Shown here one piece after another: positions 24,801 through 38,442 of a stretch of DNA of 64,000 nucleotides (its first letter is position 1; each line of letters opens with the position of its first letter). This DNA is from Ascarosepion bandense (Eukaryota > Mollusca > Cephalopoda > Sepiida > Sepiidae): assembly GCA_037127315.1 (NCBI GenBank), contig JBBBDQ010001269.1:2421001-2485000 (forward strand), given 5' to 3'. A model generated the notes under the pieces. That model made no database searches. It worked only from the letters and a program-made list of their open reading frames with translations, and was not told the origin of the DNA. The position numbers were made by a program, and so were the translations under genes.

Positions 24801-27800
24801 CAGAGAACAATAAAAAAAAACATGGCCGGTCTTAGAATTCCTACATATAACCAAAACCCTAATATACCAAACCTAAATTTCATAATTAAGAACAATTTAC
24901 ACAAAAATTAGGCAGAAAAGATAAGAACCGAAAAAGAATAAAAATAAAATAAAAATACAAGTAAAAATAAGTAAATAAATAATTCAAAAAATAATAAAAA
25001 ATAAGATCACACTGGCTAAACTCACCAAGCTGCAGGCTTGCTGACAGAAAAGTTAAGAAATTTCAAAATTATCTTCATTCTGTTTCTTCTATACAGTTCT
25101 GGAGAGTTCTGGAGAGATTAAGTTACCTTAAGCAAGCAGTAACAGACAGTAGTGTGATGGAGGGGGGAATCACCTCCAAGCCATGTGTCCAGTTAGCAAG
25201 GGAATGACAGAGAACAATAAAAAAAAAAAAACATGGCCGGTCTTAGAATTCCTACATATAACCAAAACCCTAATATACCAAACCTAAATTTCATAATTAA
25301 GAACAATTTACACAAAAAAATTAGGCAGAAAAGATAAGAACCGAAAAAGAATAAAATAAAATAAAAAATACAAGTAAAAATAAGTAAATAAATAATTCAA
25401 AAATAATAAAAAATAAGATCACACTGGCTAAACTCACCAAGTTGCAGGCTTGCTGACAGAAAAGTTAAGAAAATTTCAAAAATTATCTTCATTCTGTTTC
25501 TTCTATACAGTTCTGGAGAGTTCTGGAGAGATTAAGTTACCTTAAGCAAGCAGTAACAGACAGTAGTGTGATGGAGGGGGGGAATCACCTCCAAGCCATG
25601 TGTCCAGTTAGCAAGGGAATGACAGAGAACAATAAAAAAAAAAAACATGGCCGGTCTTAGAATTCCTACATATAACCAAAAACCCTAATATACCAAACCT
25701 AAATTTCATAATTAAGAACAATTTACACAAAAATTAGGCAGAAAAGATAAGAACCTAAAAAGAATAAAATAAAATAAAAATACAAGTAAAAATAAGTAAA
25801 TAAATAATTCAAAAAATAATAAAAAATAAGATCACACTGGCTAAACTCACCAAGTTGCAGGCTTGCTGACAGAAAAAAGTTAAGAAAATTTCCAAAAATT
25901 ATCTTCATTCTGTTTCTTCTATACAGTTCTGGAGAGTTCTGGAGAGATTAAGTTACCTTAAGCAAGCAGTAACAGACAGTAGTGTGATGGAGGGGGGAAT
26001 CACTCCAAGCCATGTGTCCAGTTAGCAAGGGAATGACAGAGAACAATAAAAAAAAACATGGCCGGTCTTAGAATTCCTACATATAACCAAAACCCTAATA
26101 TACCAAACCTAAATTTCATAATTAACAATTTACACAAAAATTAGGCAGAAAAGATAAGAACCGAAAAAGAATAAAATAAAATAAAAAATACAAGTAAAAA
26201 TAAGTAAATAAATAATTCAAAAAAATAATAAAAAATAAGATCGAGACTGGCTAAACTCAATGTTGCAGGCTTGCTGACAGAAAAAAAAGTTAAGAAAATT
26301 TCAAAATTATCTTCATTCTGTTTCTTCTATACAGTTCTGGAGAGATTAAGTTACCTTAAGCAAGCAGTAACAGACAGTAGTGTGATGGAGGGGGAATCAC
26401 CTCCAAGCCATGTCCAGTTAGCAAGGGAATGACAGAGAACAATAAAAAAAAAAAAACAAAAAAAACATGGCCGGTCTTAGAATTCCTACATATAACCAAA
26501 ACCCTATACCAAACCTAAATTTCATAATTAAGAACAATTTACACAAAATTAGGCAGAAAAGATAAGAACCGAAAAAGAATAAAATAAAATAAAAAATACA
26601 AGTAAAAATAAGTAAATAAATAATTCAAAAATAATAAAAAATAAGATCACACTGGCTAAACTCACCAAGTTGCAGGCTTGCTGACAGAAAAAGTTAAGAA
26701 AATTTCAAAAATTATCTTCATTCTGTTTCTTCTATACAGTTCTGGAGAGTTCTGGAGAGATTAAGTTACCTTAAGCAAGCAGTAACAGACAGTAGTGTGA
26801 TGGAGGGGGGAATCACCTCCAAGCCATGTGTCCAGTTAGCAAGGGAATGACAGAGAACAATAAAAAAAAAAAAAAAAAAAAAACATGGTCAGTCTTAGAA
26901 TTCCTACATATAACCAAAACCCTAATATACCAAACCTAAATTTCATAATTAAGAACAATTTACACAAAAATTAGGCAGAAAAGATAAGAACCGAAAAAGA
27001 ATAAAATAAAATAAAAAATACAAGTAAAAATAAGTAAATAAATAATTCAAAAAATAATAAAAATAAGATCACACTGGCTAAACCTACCTGGCTGCAGGCT
27101 TGCTTGACAGAAAAAAGTTAAGAAAATTTCAAAAATTATCTTCATTCTGTTTCTTCTATACAGTTCTGGAGAGTTCTGGAGAGATTAAGTTACCTTAAGC
27201 AAGCAGTAACAGACAGTAGTGTGATGGAGGGGGGAATCACCTCCAAGCCATGTGTCCAGTTAGCAAGGGAATGACAGAGAACAATAAAAAAAAAACATGG
27301 CCGGTCTTAGAATTCCTACATATAACCAAAACCCTAATATACCAAACCTAAATTTCATAATTAAGAACAATTTACACAAAAAAATTAGGCAGAAAAGATA
27401 AGAACCGAAAAAGAATAAAATAAAAATAAAAAATACAAGTAAAAATAAGTAAATAAATAATTCAAAAAATAATAAAAAATAAGATCAAGACTGGCTAAAC
27501 TCACCAAGTTGCAGGCTTGCTGACAGAAAAAAGTTAAGAAAATTTCAAAAATTATCTTCATTCTGTTTCTTCTATACAGTTCTGGAGAGTTCTGGAGAGA
27601 TTAAGTTACCTTACAAGCAGTAACAGACAGTAGTGTGATGGAGGGGGGAATCACCTCCTGCCATGTGTCCAGTTAGCAAGGGAATGACAGAGAACAATAA
27701 AAAAAAAAACATGGCCGGTCTTAGAATTCCTACATATAACCAAAACCTTGAGTTTCAAACCCAATTACACTAAGAACAATTTACACAAAAATTAGGCAGA

Positions 27801-30800
27801 AAAGATAAGAACCGAAAAGAATAAAATAAAAATAAAAAATACAAGTAAAATAAGTAAATAAATAATTCAAAAAATAATAAAAAATAAGATCACACTGGCT
27901 AAACTCTAAACAAGCTGCAGGCTTGCTGACAGAAAAAGTTAAGAAAATTTCAAAAATTATCTTCATTCTGTTTCTTCTATACAGTTCTGGAGAGTTCTGG
28001 AGAGATTAAGTTACCTTAAGCAAGCAGTAACAGACAGTAGTGTGATGGAGGGGGGAATCACCTCTCCAAGCCATGTGTCCAGTTAGCAAGGGAATGACAG
28101 AGAACAATAAAAAAAAAAAAACATGGCCGGTCTTAGAATTCCTACATATAACCAAACCCTAATATACCAAACCTAAATTTCATAATTAAGAACAATTTAC
28201 ACAAAAATTAGGCAGAAAAGATAAGAACCGAAAAGAATAAATAAAATAAAATACAAGTAAAAATAAGTAAATAAATAATTCAAAAATAATAAAAAATAAG
28301 ATCACACTGGCTAAACTCACCAAGTTGCAGGCTTGCTGACAGAAAAAAGTTAAGAAATTTCAAAATTATCTTCTATTCTGTTTCTTCTATACAGTTCTGG
28401 AGAGTTCTGGAGAGATTAAGTTACCTTAAGCAAGCAGTAACAGACAGTAGTGTGATGGAGGGGGAATCACCTCCAAGCCATGTGTCCAGTTAGCAAGGGA
28501 ATGACAGAGAACAATAAAAAAAAAAAAAACATGGCCGGTCTTAGAATTCCTACATATAACCAAAACCCTAATATACCAAACCTAAATTTCATAATTAAGA
28601 ACAATTTACACAAAAATTAGGCAGAAAAGATAAGAACCGAAAAGAATAAAATAAAATAAAAAATACAAGTAAAAATAAGTAAATAAATAATTCAAAAAAT
28701 AATAAAAAATAAGATCACACTGGCTAAACTCACCAAGTTGCAGGCTTGCTGACAGAAAAAGTTAAGAAAATTTCAAAATTATCTTCATTCTGTTTCTTCT
28801 ATACAGTTCTGGAGAGTTCTGGAGAGATTAAGTTACCTTAAGCAAGCAGTAACAGACAGTAGTGTGATGGAGGGGGGGAATCACCTCCAAGCCATGTGTC
28901 CAGTTAGCAAGGGAATGACAGAGAACAATAAAAAAAAAAAAACATGGCCGGTCTTAGAATTCCTACACATAACCAAAACCCTAATATACCAAACCTAAAT
29001 TTCATAATTAAGAACAATTTACACAAAAATTAGGCAGAAAAGATAAGAAACCGAAAAAGAATAAAATAAAATAAAAAATACAAGTAAAAATAAGTAAATA
29101 AATAATTCAAAAAATAATAAAAAATAAGATCACACTGGCTAAACTCACCAAGTTGCAGGCTTGCTGACAGAAAAAGTTAAGAAAATTTCAAAATTATCTT
29201 CATTCTGTTTCTTCTATACAGTTCTGGAGAGTTCTGGAGAGATTGCTACCTTAAGCAAGCAGTAACAGACAGTAGTGTGATGGAGGGGGGGAACCACTCC
29301 AAGCCATGTGTCCAGTTAGCAAGGGAATGACAGAGAACAATAAAAAAAAAAAACATGGCCGGTCTTAGAATTCCTACATATAACCAAAACCCTAATATAC
29401 CAAACCTAAATTTCATAATTAAGAACAATTTACACAAAAATTAGGCAGAAAAGATAAGAACCGAAAAAGAATAAAATAAAATAAAAAATACAAGTAAAAA
29501 TAAGTAAATAAATAATTCAAAAATAATAAAAAATAAGATCACACTGGCTAAACTCACCAAGCTGCAGGCTTGCTGACAGAAAAAAGTTAAGAAAATTTCA
29601 AAAATTATCTTCATTCTGTTTCTTCTATACAGTTCTGGAGAGTTCTGGAGAGATTAAGTTACCTTAAGCAAGCAGTAACAGACAGTAGTGTGATGGAGGG
29701 GGGAATCACCTCCAAGCCATGTGTCCAGTTAGCAAGGGAATGACAGAGAACAATAAAAAAAACATGGCGATCTTAGAATTCCTACATATAACCAAAACCC
29801 TAATATACCAAACCTAAATTTCATAATTAAGAACAATTTACACAAAAATTAGGCAGAAAAGATAAGAACCGAAAAAGAATAAAATAAAATAAAAATGTTA
29901 AGTAAAAATAAGTAAATAAATAATTCAAAAAATAATAAAAAATAAGATCACACTGGCTAAACTCACCAAGTTGCAGGCTTGCTGACAGAAAAAAGTTAAG
30001 AAAATTTCAAAAATTATCTTCATTCTGTTTCTTCTATACAGTTCTGGAGAGTTCTGGAGAGATTAAGTTACCTTAAGCAGTAACAGACAGTAGTGTGATG
30101 GAGGGGGACCCACTTCAAGCCATGTGTCCAGTTAGCAAGGGAATGACAGAGAACAATAAAAAAAAAAAACATGGCCGGTCTTAGAATTCCTACATATAAC
30201 CAAAACCTCAATATACCAAACCTAAATTTCATAATTAAGAACAATTTACACAAAAATTAGGCAGAAAAGATAAGAACCGAAAAAGAATAAAAATAAAATA
30301 AAATACAAGTAAAAATAAGTAAATAAATAATTCAAAAATAATAAAAAATAAGATCACACTGGCTAAACTCACCAAGTTGCAGGCTTGCTGACAGAAAAAG
30401 TTAAGAAAATTTCAAAATTATCTTCATTCTGTTTCTTCTATACAGTTCTGGAGAGATTAAGTTACCTTAAGCAAGCAGTAACAGACAGTAGTGTGTGATG
30501 GAGGGGAATCACCTCCAAGCCATGTGTCCAGTTAGCAAGGGAATGACAGAGAACAATAAAAAAAAAAACATGGCCGGTCTTAGAATTCCTACATATAACC
30601 AAAACCCTAATATACCAAACCTAAATTTCATAATTAAGAACAATTTACACAAAAATTAGGCAGAAAAGATAAGAACCGAAAAAGAATAAAATAAAATAAA
30701 AATACAAGTAAAAATAAGTAAATAAATAATTCAAAAAATAATAAAAATAAGATCACACTGGCTAAACTCACCAAGTTGCAGGCTTGCTGACAGAAAAAGT

Positions 30801-33800
30801 TAAGAAAATTTCAAAATTATCTTCATTCTGTTTCTTCACAGTTCTGGAGAGTTCTGGAGAGATTAAGTTACCTTAAGCAAGCAGTAACAGACAGTAGTGT
30901 GATGGAGGGGGAATCACCCTCCAAGCCATGTGTCCAGTTAGCAAGGGAATGACAGAGAACAATAAAAAAAAAAAACATGGCCGGTCTTAGAATTCCTACA
31001 TATAACCAAAACCCTAATATACCAAACCTAAATTTCATAATTAAGAACAATTTACACAAAATTAGGCAGAAAAGATAAGAACCGAAAAAGAATAAAATAA
31101 AATAAAAAATAATAAGTAAAAATAAGTAAATAAATAATTCAAAAAATAATAAAAAATAAGATCACACTGGCTAAACTCACCAGTTGCAGGTTTGCTGACA
31201 GAAAAAAGTTAAGAAAATTTCAAAATTATCTTCATTCTGTTTCTTCTATACAGTTCTGGAGAGTTCTGGAGAGATTAAGTTACCTTAAGCAAGCAGTAAC
31301 AGACAGTAGTGTGATGGAGGGGGGGAAAATCACCTCCAAGCCATGTGTCCAGTTAGCAAGGGAATGACAGAGAACAATAAAAAAAAAAAACATGGCCGGT
31401 CTTAGAATTCCTACATATAACCAAAACCCTAATATACCAAACCTAAATTTCATAATTAAGAACAATTTACACAAAAATTAGACAGAAAAGATAAGAACCG
31501 AAAAAGAATAAAATAAAATAAAAATAAAATAAGTAAAAATAAGTAAATAAATAATTCAAAAAATAATAAAAAATAAGATCACACTGGCTAAACTCACCAA
31601 GTTGCAGGCTTGCTGACAGAAAAAAGTTAAGAAAATTTCAAAATTATCTCATTCTGTTTCTTCTATACAGTTCTGGAGAGATTAAGTTACCTTAAGCAAG
31701 CAGTAACAGACAGTAGTGTGATGGAGGGGGGAATCACCTCCAAGCCATGTGTCCAGTTAGCAAGGGAATGACAGAGAACAATAAAAAAAAAAAATAGCGG
31801 CCGGTCTTAGAATTCCTACATATAACCAAAACCCTAATATACCAAACCTAAATTTCATAATTAAGAACAATTTACACAAAAATTAGGCAGAAAAGATAAG
31901 AACCGAAAAAGAATAAAATAAAATAAAAATAAGTAAAAATAAGTAAATAAATAATTCAAAAAAATAATAAAAAATAAGATCACACTGGCTAAACTCACCA
32001 AGGTTGCAGGCTTGCTGACAGAAAAAGTTAAGAAAATTTCAAAAATTATCTTCATTCTGTTTCTTCTATACAGTTCTAGAGAGTTCTGGAGAGATTAAGT
32101 TACCTTAAGCAAGCAGTAACAGACAGTAGTGTGATGGAGGGGGGAATCACCTCCAAGCCATGTGTCCAGTTAGCAAGGGAATGACAGAGAACAATAAAAA
32201 AAAAAAAAACATGGCCGGTCTTAGAATTCCTACATATAACCAAAACCCTAATATACCAAACCTAAATTTCATAATTAAGAACAATTTACACAAAAATTAG
32301 GCAGAAAAGATAAGAACCGAAAAAGAATAAAATAAAATAAAAAATACAAGTAAAAATAAGTAAATAAATAATTCAAAAAATAATAAAAAATAAGATCACA
32401 CTGGCTAAACTCACCAAGTTGCAGGCTTGCTGACAGAAAAAAGTTAAGAAAAATTTCAAAAATTATCTTCATTCTGTTTCTTCTATACAGTTCTGGAGAG
32501 TTCTGGAGAGATTAAGTTACCTTAAGCAAGCAGTAACAGACAGTAGTGTGATGGAGGGGGGAATCACCTCCAAGCCATGTGTCCAGTTAGCAAGGGAATG
32601 ACAGAGAACAATAAAAAAAAACATGGCCGGTCTTAGAATTCCTACATATAACCAAAACCCTAATATACCAAACCTAAATTTCATAATTAAGAACAATTTA
32701 CACAAAATTAGGCAGAAAAGATAAGAACCGAAAAAGAATAAAATAAAATAAAATACAAGTAAAAAATAAGTAAATAAATAATTCAAAAATAAAAAATAAG
32801 ATCACACTGGCTAAACTCACCAAGGCAGGGCTCTGTTGACAGAAAAAAGTTAAGAAAATTTCAAAATTATCTTCATTCTGTTTCTTCTATACAGTTCTGG
32901 AGAGTTCTGGAGAGATTGGTTACCTTAAGCAAGCAGTAACAGACAGTAGTGTGATGGAGGGGGGAATCACCTCCAAGCCATGTGTCCAGTTAGCAAGGGA
33001 ATGACAGAGAACAATAAAAAAAAAAACATGGCCGGTCTTAGAATTCCTACATATAACCAAAACCCTAATATACCAAACCTAAATTTCATAATTAAGAACA
33101 ATTTACACAAAAATTAGGCAGAAAAGATAAGAACCGAAAAAGACAAAATAAAATAAAAATACAAGTAAAATAAGTAAATAAATAATTCAAAAAATAATAA
33201 AAAATAAGATCACACTGGCTAAACTCACCAAGTTGCAGGCTTGCTGACAGAAAAAAGTTAAGAAAATTTCAAAATTATCTTCATTCTGTTTCTTCTATAC
33301 AGTTCTGGAGAGATTAAGTTACCTTAAGCAAGCAGTAACAGACAGTAGTGTGATGGAGGGGGGAATCACCTCCAAGCCATGTGTCCAGTTAGCAAGGGAA
33401 TGACAGAGAACAATAAAAAAAAAAAAAAAAAACATGGCCGGTCTTAGAATTCCTACATATAACCAAAACCCTAATATACCAAACCTAAATTTCATAATTA
33501 AGAACAATTTACACAAAAATTAGGCAGAAAAGATAAGAACCGAAAAAGAATAAAATAAAATAAAAAATACAAGTAAAAATAAGTAAATAAATAATTCAAA
33601 AAAATAATAAAAATAAGATCACACTGGCTAAACTCACCAAGTTGCAGGCTTGCTGACAGAAAAAAGTTAAGAAAATTTCAAAAATTATCTTCATTCTGTT
33701 TCTTCTATACAGTTCTGGAGAGTTCTGGAGAGATTAAGTTACCTACAAGCAGTAACAGACAGTAGTGTGATGGAGGGGGGAATCACCTCCAAGCCATGTG

Positions 33801-36800
33801 TCCAGTTAGCAAGGGAATGACAGAGAACAATAAAAAAAAAAAACATGGCCGGTCTTAGAATTCCTACATATAACCAAAACCCTAATATACCAAACCTAAA
33901 TTTCATAATTAAGAACAATTTACAATAAAAAATAGGCAGAAAAGATAAGAACCGAAAAAGAAATAAAATAAAATAAAAAATACAAGTAAAAATAAGTAAA
34001 TAAATAATTCAAAAATAATAAAAAAATAAGATCACACTGGCTAAACTCACCAAGCTGCAGGCTTGCTGACAGAAAAAAGTTAAGAAAATTTCAAAATTAT
34101 CTTCATTCTGTTTCTTCTATACAGTTCTGGAGAGTTCTGGAGAGATTAAGTTACCTTAAGCAAGCAGTAACAGACAGTAGTGTGATGGAGGGGGGGAATC
34201 ACCTCCAAGCCATGTCCAGTTAGCAAGGGAATGACAGAGAACAATAAAAAAAAAAAAACATGGCCGGTCTTAGAATTCCTACATATAACCAAAACCCTAA
34301 TATACCAAACCTAAATTTCATAATTAAGAACAATTTACACAAAAATTAGGCAGAAAAGATAAGAACCGAAAAAGAATAAAATAAAAATAAAAATACAAGT
34401 AAAAATAAGTAAATAAATAATTCAAAAAATAATAAAAATAAGATCACACTATTAAACTCACCACAAGTTGCAGGCTTGCTGACAGAAAAAAGTTAAGAAA
34501 ATTTCAAAAATTATCTTCATTCTGTTTCTTCTATACAGTTCTGGAGAGTTCTGGAGAGATTAAGTTACCTTAAGCAAGCAGTAACAGACAGTAGTGTGAT
34601 GGAGGGGGGAATCACCTCCAAGCCATGTGTCCAGTTAGCAAGGGAATGACAGAGAACAATAAAAAAAAAACATGGCCGGTCTTAGAATTCCTACATATAA
34701 CCAAAACCTCTAATATACCAAACCTAAATTTCATAATTAAGAACAATTTACACAAAAAAATTAGGCAGAAAAGATAAGAACCGAAAAAGAATAAAATAAA
34801 ATAAAAAAATACAAGTAAAAATAAGTAAATAAATAATTCAAAAAATAATAAAAAATAAGATCACACTGGCTACACCAAGTTGCAGGCTTGCTGACAGAAA
34901 AAAGTTAAGAAAATTAAAAATTATCTTCATTCTGTTTCTTCTATACAGTTCTGGAGAGTTCTGGAGAGATTAAGCAGCCTTAAGCAAGCAGTAACAGACA
35001 GTAGTGTGATGGAGGGGGAATCACCTCCAAGCCATGTGTCCAGTTAGCAAGGGAATGACAGAGAACAATAAAAAAAAAAACATGGCCGGTCTTAGAATTC
35101 CTACATATAACCAAAACCCTAATATACCAAACCTAAATTTCATAATTAAGAACAATTTACACAAAAATTAGGCAGAAAAGATAAGAACCGAAAAAGAATA
35201 AAATAAAATAAAAATACAAGTAAAAAATAAGTAAATAAATAATTCAAAAAATAATAAAAAATAAGATCACACTGGCTAAACTCACCAAGCTGCAGGCTTG
35301 CTGACAGAAAAGTTAAGAAAATTTCAAAAATTATCTTCATTCTGTTTCTTCTATACAGTTCTGGAGAGTTCTGGAGAGATTAAGTTACCTTACAAGCAGT
35401 AACAGACAGTAGTGTGATGGAGGGGGGAATCACCTCCAAGCCATGTGTCCAGTTAGCAAGGGAATGACAGAGAACAATAAAAAAAAAAAAACATGGCCGG
35501 TCTTAGAATTCCTACATATAACCAAAACCCTAATATACCAAACCTAAATTTCATAATTAAGAACAATTTACACAAAAATTAGGCAGAAAAGATAAGAACC
35601 GAAAAAGAATAAGAAATAAAATAAAAAATACAAGTAAAAATAAGTAAATAAATAATTCAAAAAATAATAAAAATAAGATCACACTGGCTAAACTCACCAA
35701 GTTGCAGGCTTGCTGACAGAAAAAAGTTAAGAAAATTTCAAAAATTATCTTCATTCTGTTTCTTCTATACAGTTCTGGAGAGATTAAGTTACCTTAAGCA
35801 AGCAGTAACAGACAGTAGTGTGATGGAGGGGGGAATCACCTCCCAAGCCATGTGTCCAGTTAGCAAGGGAATGACAGAGAACAATAAAAAAAAAAACATG
35901 GCCGGTCTTAGAATTCCTACATATAACCAAAACCCTAATATACCAAACCTAAATTTCATAATTAAGAACAATTTACACAAAAATTAGGCAGAAAAGATAA
36001 GAACCGAAAAAGAATAAAATAAAATAAAAAATACAAGTAAAAATAAGTAAATAAATAATTCAAAAAATAATAAAAAATAAGATCACACTGGCTAAACTCA
36101 CCAAGTTGCAGGCTTGCTGACAGAAAAAAGTTAAGAAAATTTCAAAAATTATCTTCATTCTGTTTCTTCTATACAGTTCTGGAGAGTTCTGGAGAGATTA
36201 AGTTACCTTAAGCAAGCAGTAACAGACAGTAGTGTGATGGAGGGGGGAATCACCTCCAAGCCATGTGTCCAGTTAGCAAGGGAATGACAGAGAACAATAA
36301 AAAAAAACATGGCCGGTCTGTAGAATTCCTACATATAACCAAAACCCTAATATACCAAACCTAAATTTCATAATTAAGAACAATTTACACAAAAATTAGG
36401 CAGAAAAGATAAGAACCGAAAAAGAATAAAATAAAATAAAAAAATACAAGTAAAAAATAAGTAAATAAATAATTCAAAAAATAATAAAAAATAAGATCAC
36501 ATCAAGCAAACTCACCAAGTTGCAGGCTTGCTGACAGAAAAAGTTAAGAAATTTCAAAAATTATCTTCATTCTGTTTCTTCTATACAGTTCTGGAGAGAT
36601 TGCTTACCTTAAGCAAGCAGTAACAGACAGTAGTGTGATGGAGGGGGGGAATCACCTCCAAGCCATGTGTCCAGTTAGCAAGGGAATGACAGAGAACAAT
36701 AAAAAAAAAAAACATGGCCGGTCTTAGAATTCCTACATATAACCAAAACCCTAATATACCAAACCTAAATTTCATAATTAAGAACAATTTACACAAAAAT

Positions 36801-37577
36801 TAGGCAGAAAAGATAAGAACCGAAAAAGAATAAAATAAAATAAAAAATACAAGTAAAAAATAAGTAAATAAATAATTCAAAAAATAATAAAAAATAAGAT
36901 CACACTGGCTAAACTCACCAAGTTGCAGGCTTGTTGACAGAAAAAAGTTAAGAAAATTTCAAAAATTATCTTCATTCTGTTTCTTCTATACAGTTCTGGA
37001 GAGTTCTGGAGAGATTAAGTTACCTTAAGCAAGCAGTAACAGACAGTAGTGTGATGGAGGGGGAATCACCTCTAAGCCATGTGTCCAGTTAGCAAGGGAA
37101 TGACAGAGAACAATAAAAAAAAAAACATGGCCGGTCTTAGAATTCCTACATATAACCAAAACCCTAATATACCAAACCTAAATTTCATAATTAAGAACAA
37201 TTTACACAAAAATTAGGCAGAAAAGATAAGAACCGAAAAAGAATAAAATAAAATAAAAAATACAAGTAAAAATAAGTAAATAAATAATTCAAAAAATAAT
37301 AAAAAATAAGATCACACTGGCTAAACTCACCAAGTTGCAGGCTTGCTGACAGAAAAAAGTTAAGAAAATTTCAAAAATTATCTTCATTCTGTTTCTTCTA
37401 TACAGTTCTGGAGAGTTCTGGAGAGATTAAGTTACCTTAAGCAAGCAGTAACAGACAGTAGTGTGATGGAGGGGGGAATCACCTCCAAGCCATGTGTCCA
37501 GTTAGCAAGGGAATGACAGAGAACAATAAAAAAAAAAACATGGCCGGTCTTAGAATTCCTACATATAACCAAAACCC
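15813..37577 (+). repeat. ~412-bp satellite array, about 53 copies
   Basis: The landmark TTAGGCAGAAAAGATAAGAA recurs about every 410-418 bp (15853, 16263, 16681, 17091 and onward). All units face the same way. Each has an A-rich half (AATAAAATAAAATAAAAA), CTCACCAAGTTGCAGGCTTG, one or two copies of TTCTGGAGAG, GATGGAGGGGGGAATCACCT, and AACATGGCCGGTCTTAGAAT. Most unit-to-unit variation is homopolymer length and small indels. Open frames on the minus strand starting MCKLFLIMKFRFG recur once per unit, drift with indels, and are not genes. The array ends abruptly at ACCAAAACCC, where 5S sequence begins. Confidence 0.97.
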
Positions 37578-37599
37578 TCAACGTGATATGGCCGTAAGC
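37578..37599 (-). rRNA. 5S rRNA-like sequence, 5' 22 nt (displaced)
   Basis: On the minus strand it reads GCTTACGGCCATATCACGTT then GA, the start of metazoan 5S rRNA. Its first six bases GCTTAC pair perfectly with the last six, GTAAGC, of the 5S piece at 14679-14771, as helix I requires. Together with 3-4 A residues the two pieces make about 118-119 nt, the length of a complete 5S rRNA. Confidence 0.8.
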
Positions 37600-37887
37600 C
37601 GCAACTTAGGTATATCTCAATTCATTTCACCATTGGCATAAAAAATGTCGGGGTCTTGTCATTTTATGTCTATCTCCCTTTACTCTTACTAATCAAATCT
37701 CTCCTATACATCATGCCCTGGTTTTCTAATGGTTAGCTGAGATAAACCTCAGAAAAAAATGTCCCCATTCTATAAAAATTATTGATCAGTTATAGGTCAG
37801 ATTTAAATGAAATTAGTCTAGTAAGCAGAGAATACTCACTACATATCTGTAAGAAAATATAAATGGAAAATATGGTTTAAATATTTT
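37600..37887. other. Unassigned spacer
   Basis: No gene or recognised repeat. It lies directly upstream (minus strand) of the 5S 5' end, so it is the pre-insertion flank. Confidence 0.4.
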
Positions 37888-37998
37888 GGTAGGGAACAAC
37901 CACCGGTTACGCTACCATGGTTTTAACCTTTTCAATTTTGCCCGACGAAACCGAAATTTTCGAAACCATGATAACGTAACCGGCTGATCTTCCCTACC
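37888..37998. mobile_element. Short palindromic element (MITE-like)
   Basis: The left arm GGTAGGGAACAACCACCGGT (37888-37924 in full) and the right arm (37963-37998, ending TTCCCTACC) are inverted repeats of about 36 bp with some mismatches. They flank a ~40-bp centre containing CCCGACGAAACCGAAATTTT. No protein is encoded. It could be a small foldback transposon. Confidence 0.6.
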
Positions 37999-38037
37999 TA
38001 TATCTATATCTATATATATATAAGAACTCTACGAGGG

Positions 38038-38090
38038 AGCTATCACTTACCGCGGTTTCACACAACGGTTCTTCAAGGTAAGCTATAGCT
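38038..38090 (-). ncRNA. Hammerhead-ribozyme-like motif, copy 1
   Basis: On the minus strand: UUGAAGA (core, consensus CUGANGA), a 10-nt helix II (ACCGUUGUGU), GAA, then the self-complementary ACCGCGGU, then A as the cleavage-site base. Helix I can form from GUG (38044-38046) plus AUAGCU (38038-38043), pairing across a 4-nt bulge with CAU and AGCUAU. The core C3 is U, which should strongly reduce or abolish cleavage. Confidence 0.5.
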
Positions 38091-38195
38091 GTAGTTCTCG
38101 CGGGGTTAGAAGACGGTTTATTTTACTGTTAAGTTAGCATTATTTTCGGATGTTTAGTCTGTTATTATTAGTGTTGCCTTACTGTGATTAAGTTC

Positions 38196-38243
<48 letters not shown>

Positions 38244-38261
38244 AGAAATCTAGAAGGGAGC

Positions 38262-38312
38262 CACCACCTACCGCGGTTTCACACAACGGTTCTTCAAGGT
38301 AAGCTATAGCTG
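38262..38312 (-). ncRNA. Hammerhead-ribozyme-like motif, copy 2
   Basis: It has the same core as copy 1 (UUGAAGA, GAAACCGCGGU, then A). Helix I is continuous here: GGUGG (38264-38268) pairs with UUACC (5 bp with two G-U). Core base C3 is again U. Confidence 0.5.
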
Positions 38313-38442
38313 TAGTTCTCGCGGGGTTACAAGACGGTTTTTATAGCATATTACTGTTAAGTTAGCATTTTACTGTTAAGTTAGCATTATTTTCGGATGT
38401 TTAGTCTGTTATTATTAGTGTTGCCTTACTGGGATTAAGTTC

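Noticed and set aside
16487..36796. Recurring minus-strand open frames starting MCKLFLIMKFRFG (61-123 codons)
   Set aside because: They are one frame of the 412-bp satellite unit, shift with every A-run indel, and sit in non-coding tandem DNA.
2811..37577. CRISPR array
   Set aside because: The units are contiguous 142-bp and ~412-bp satellites with no unique spacers, and the DNA is eukaryotic.
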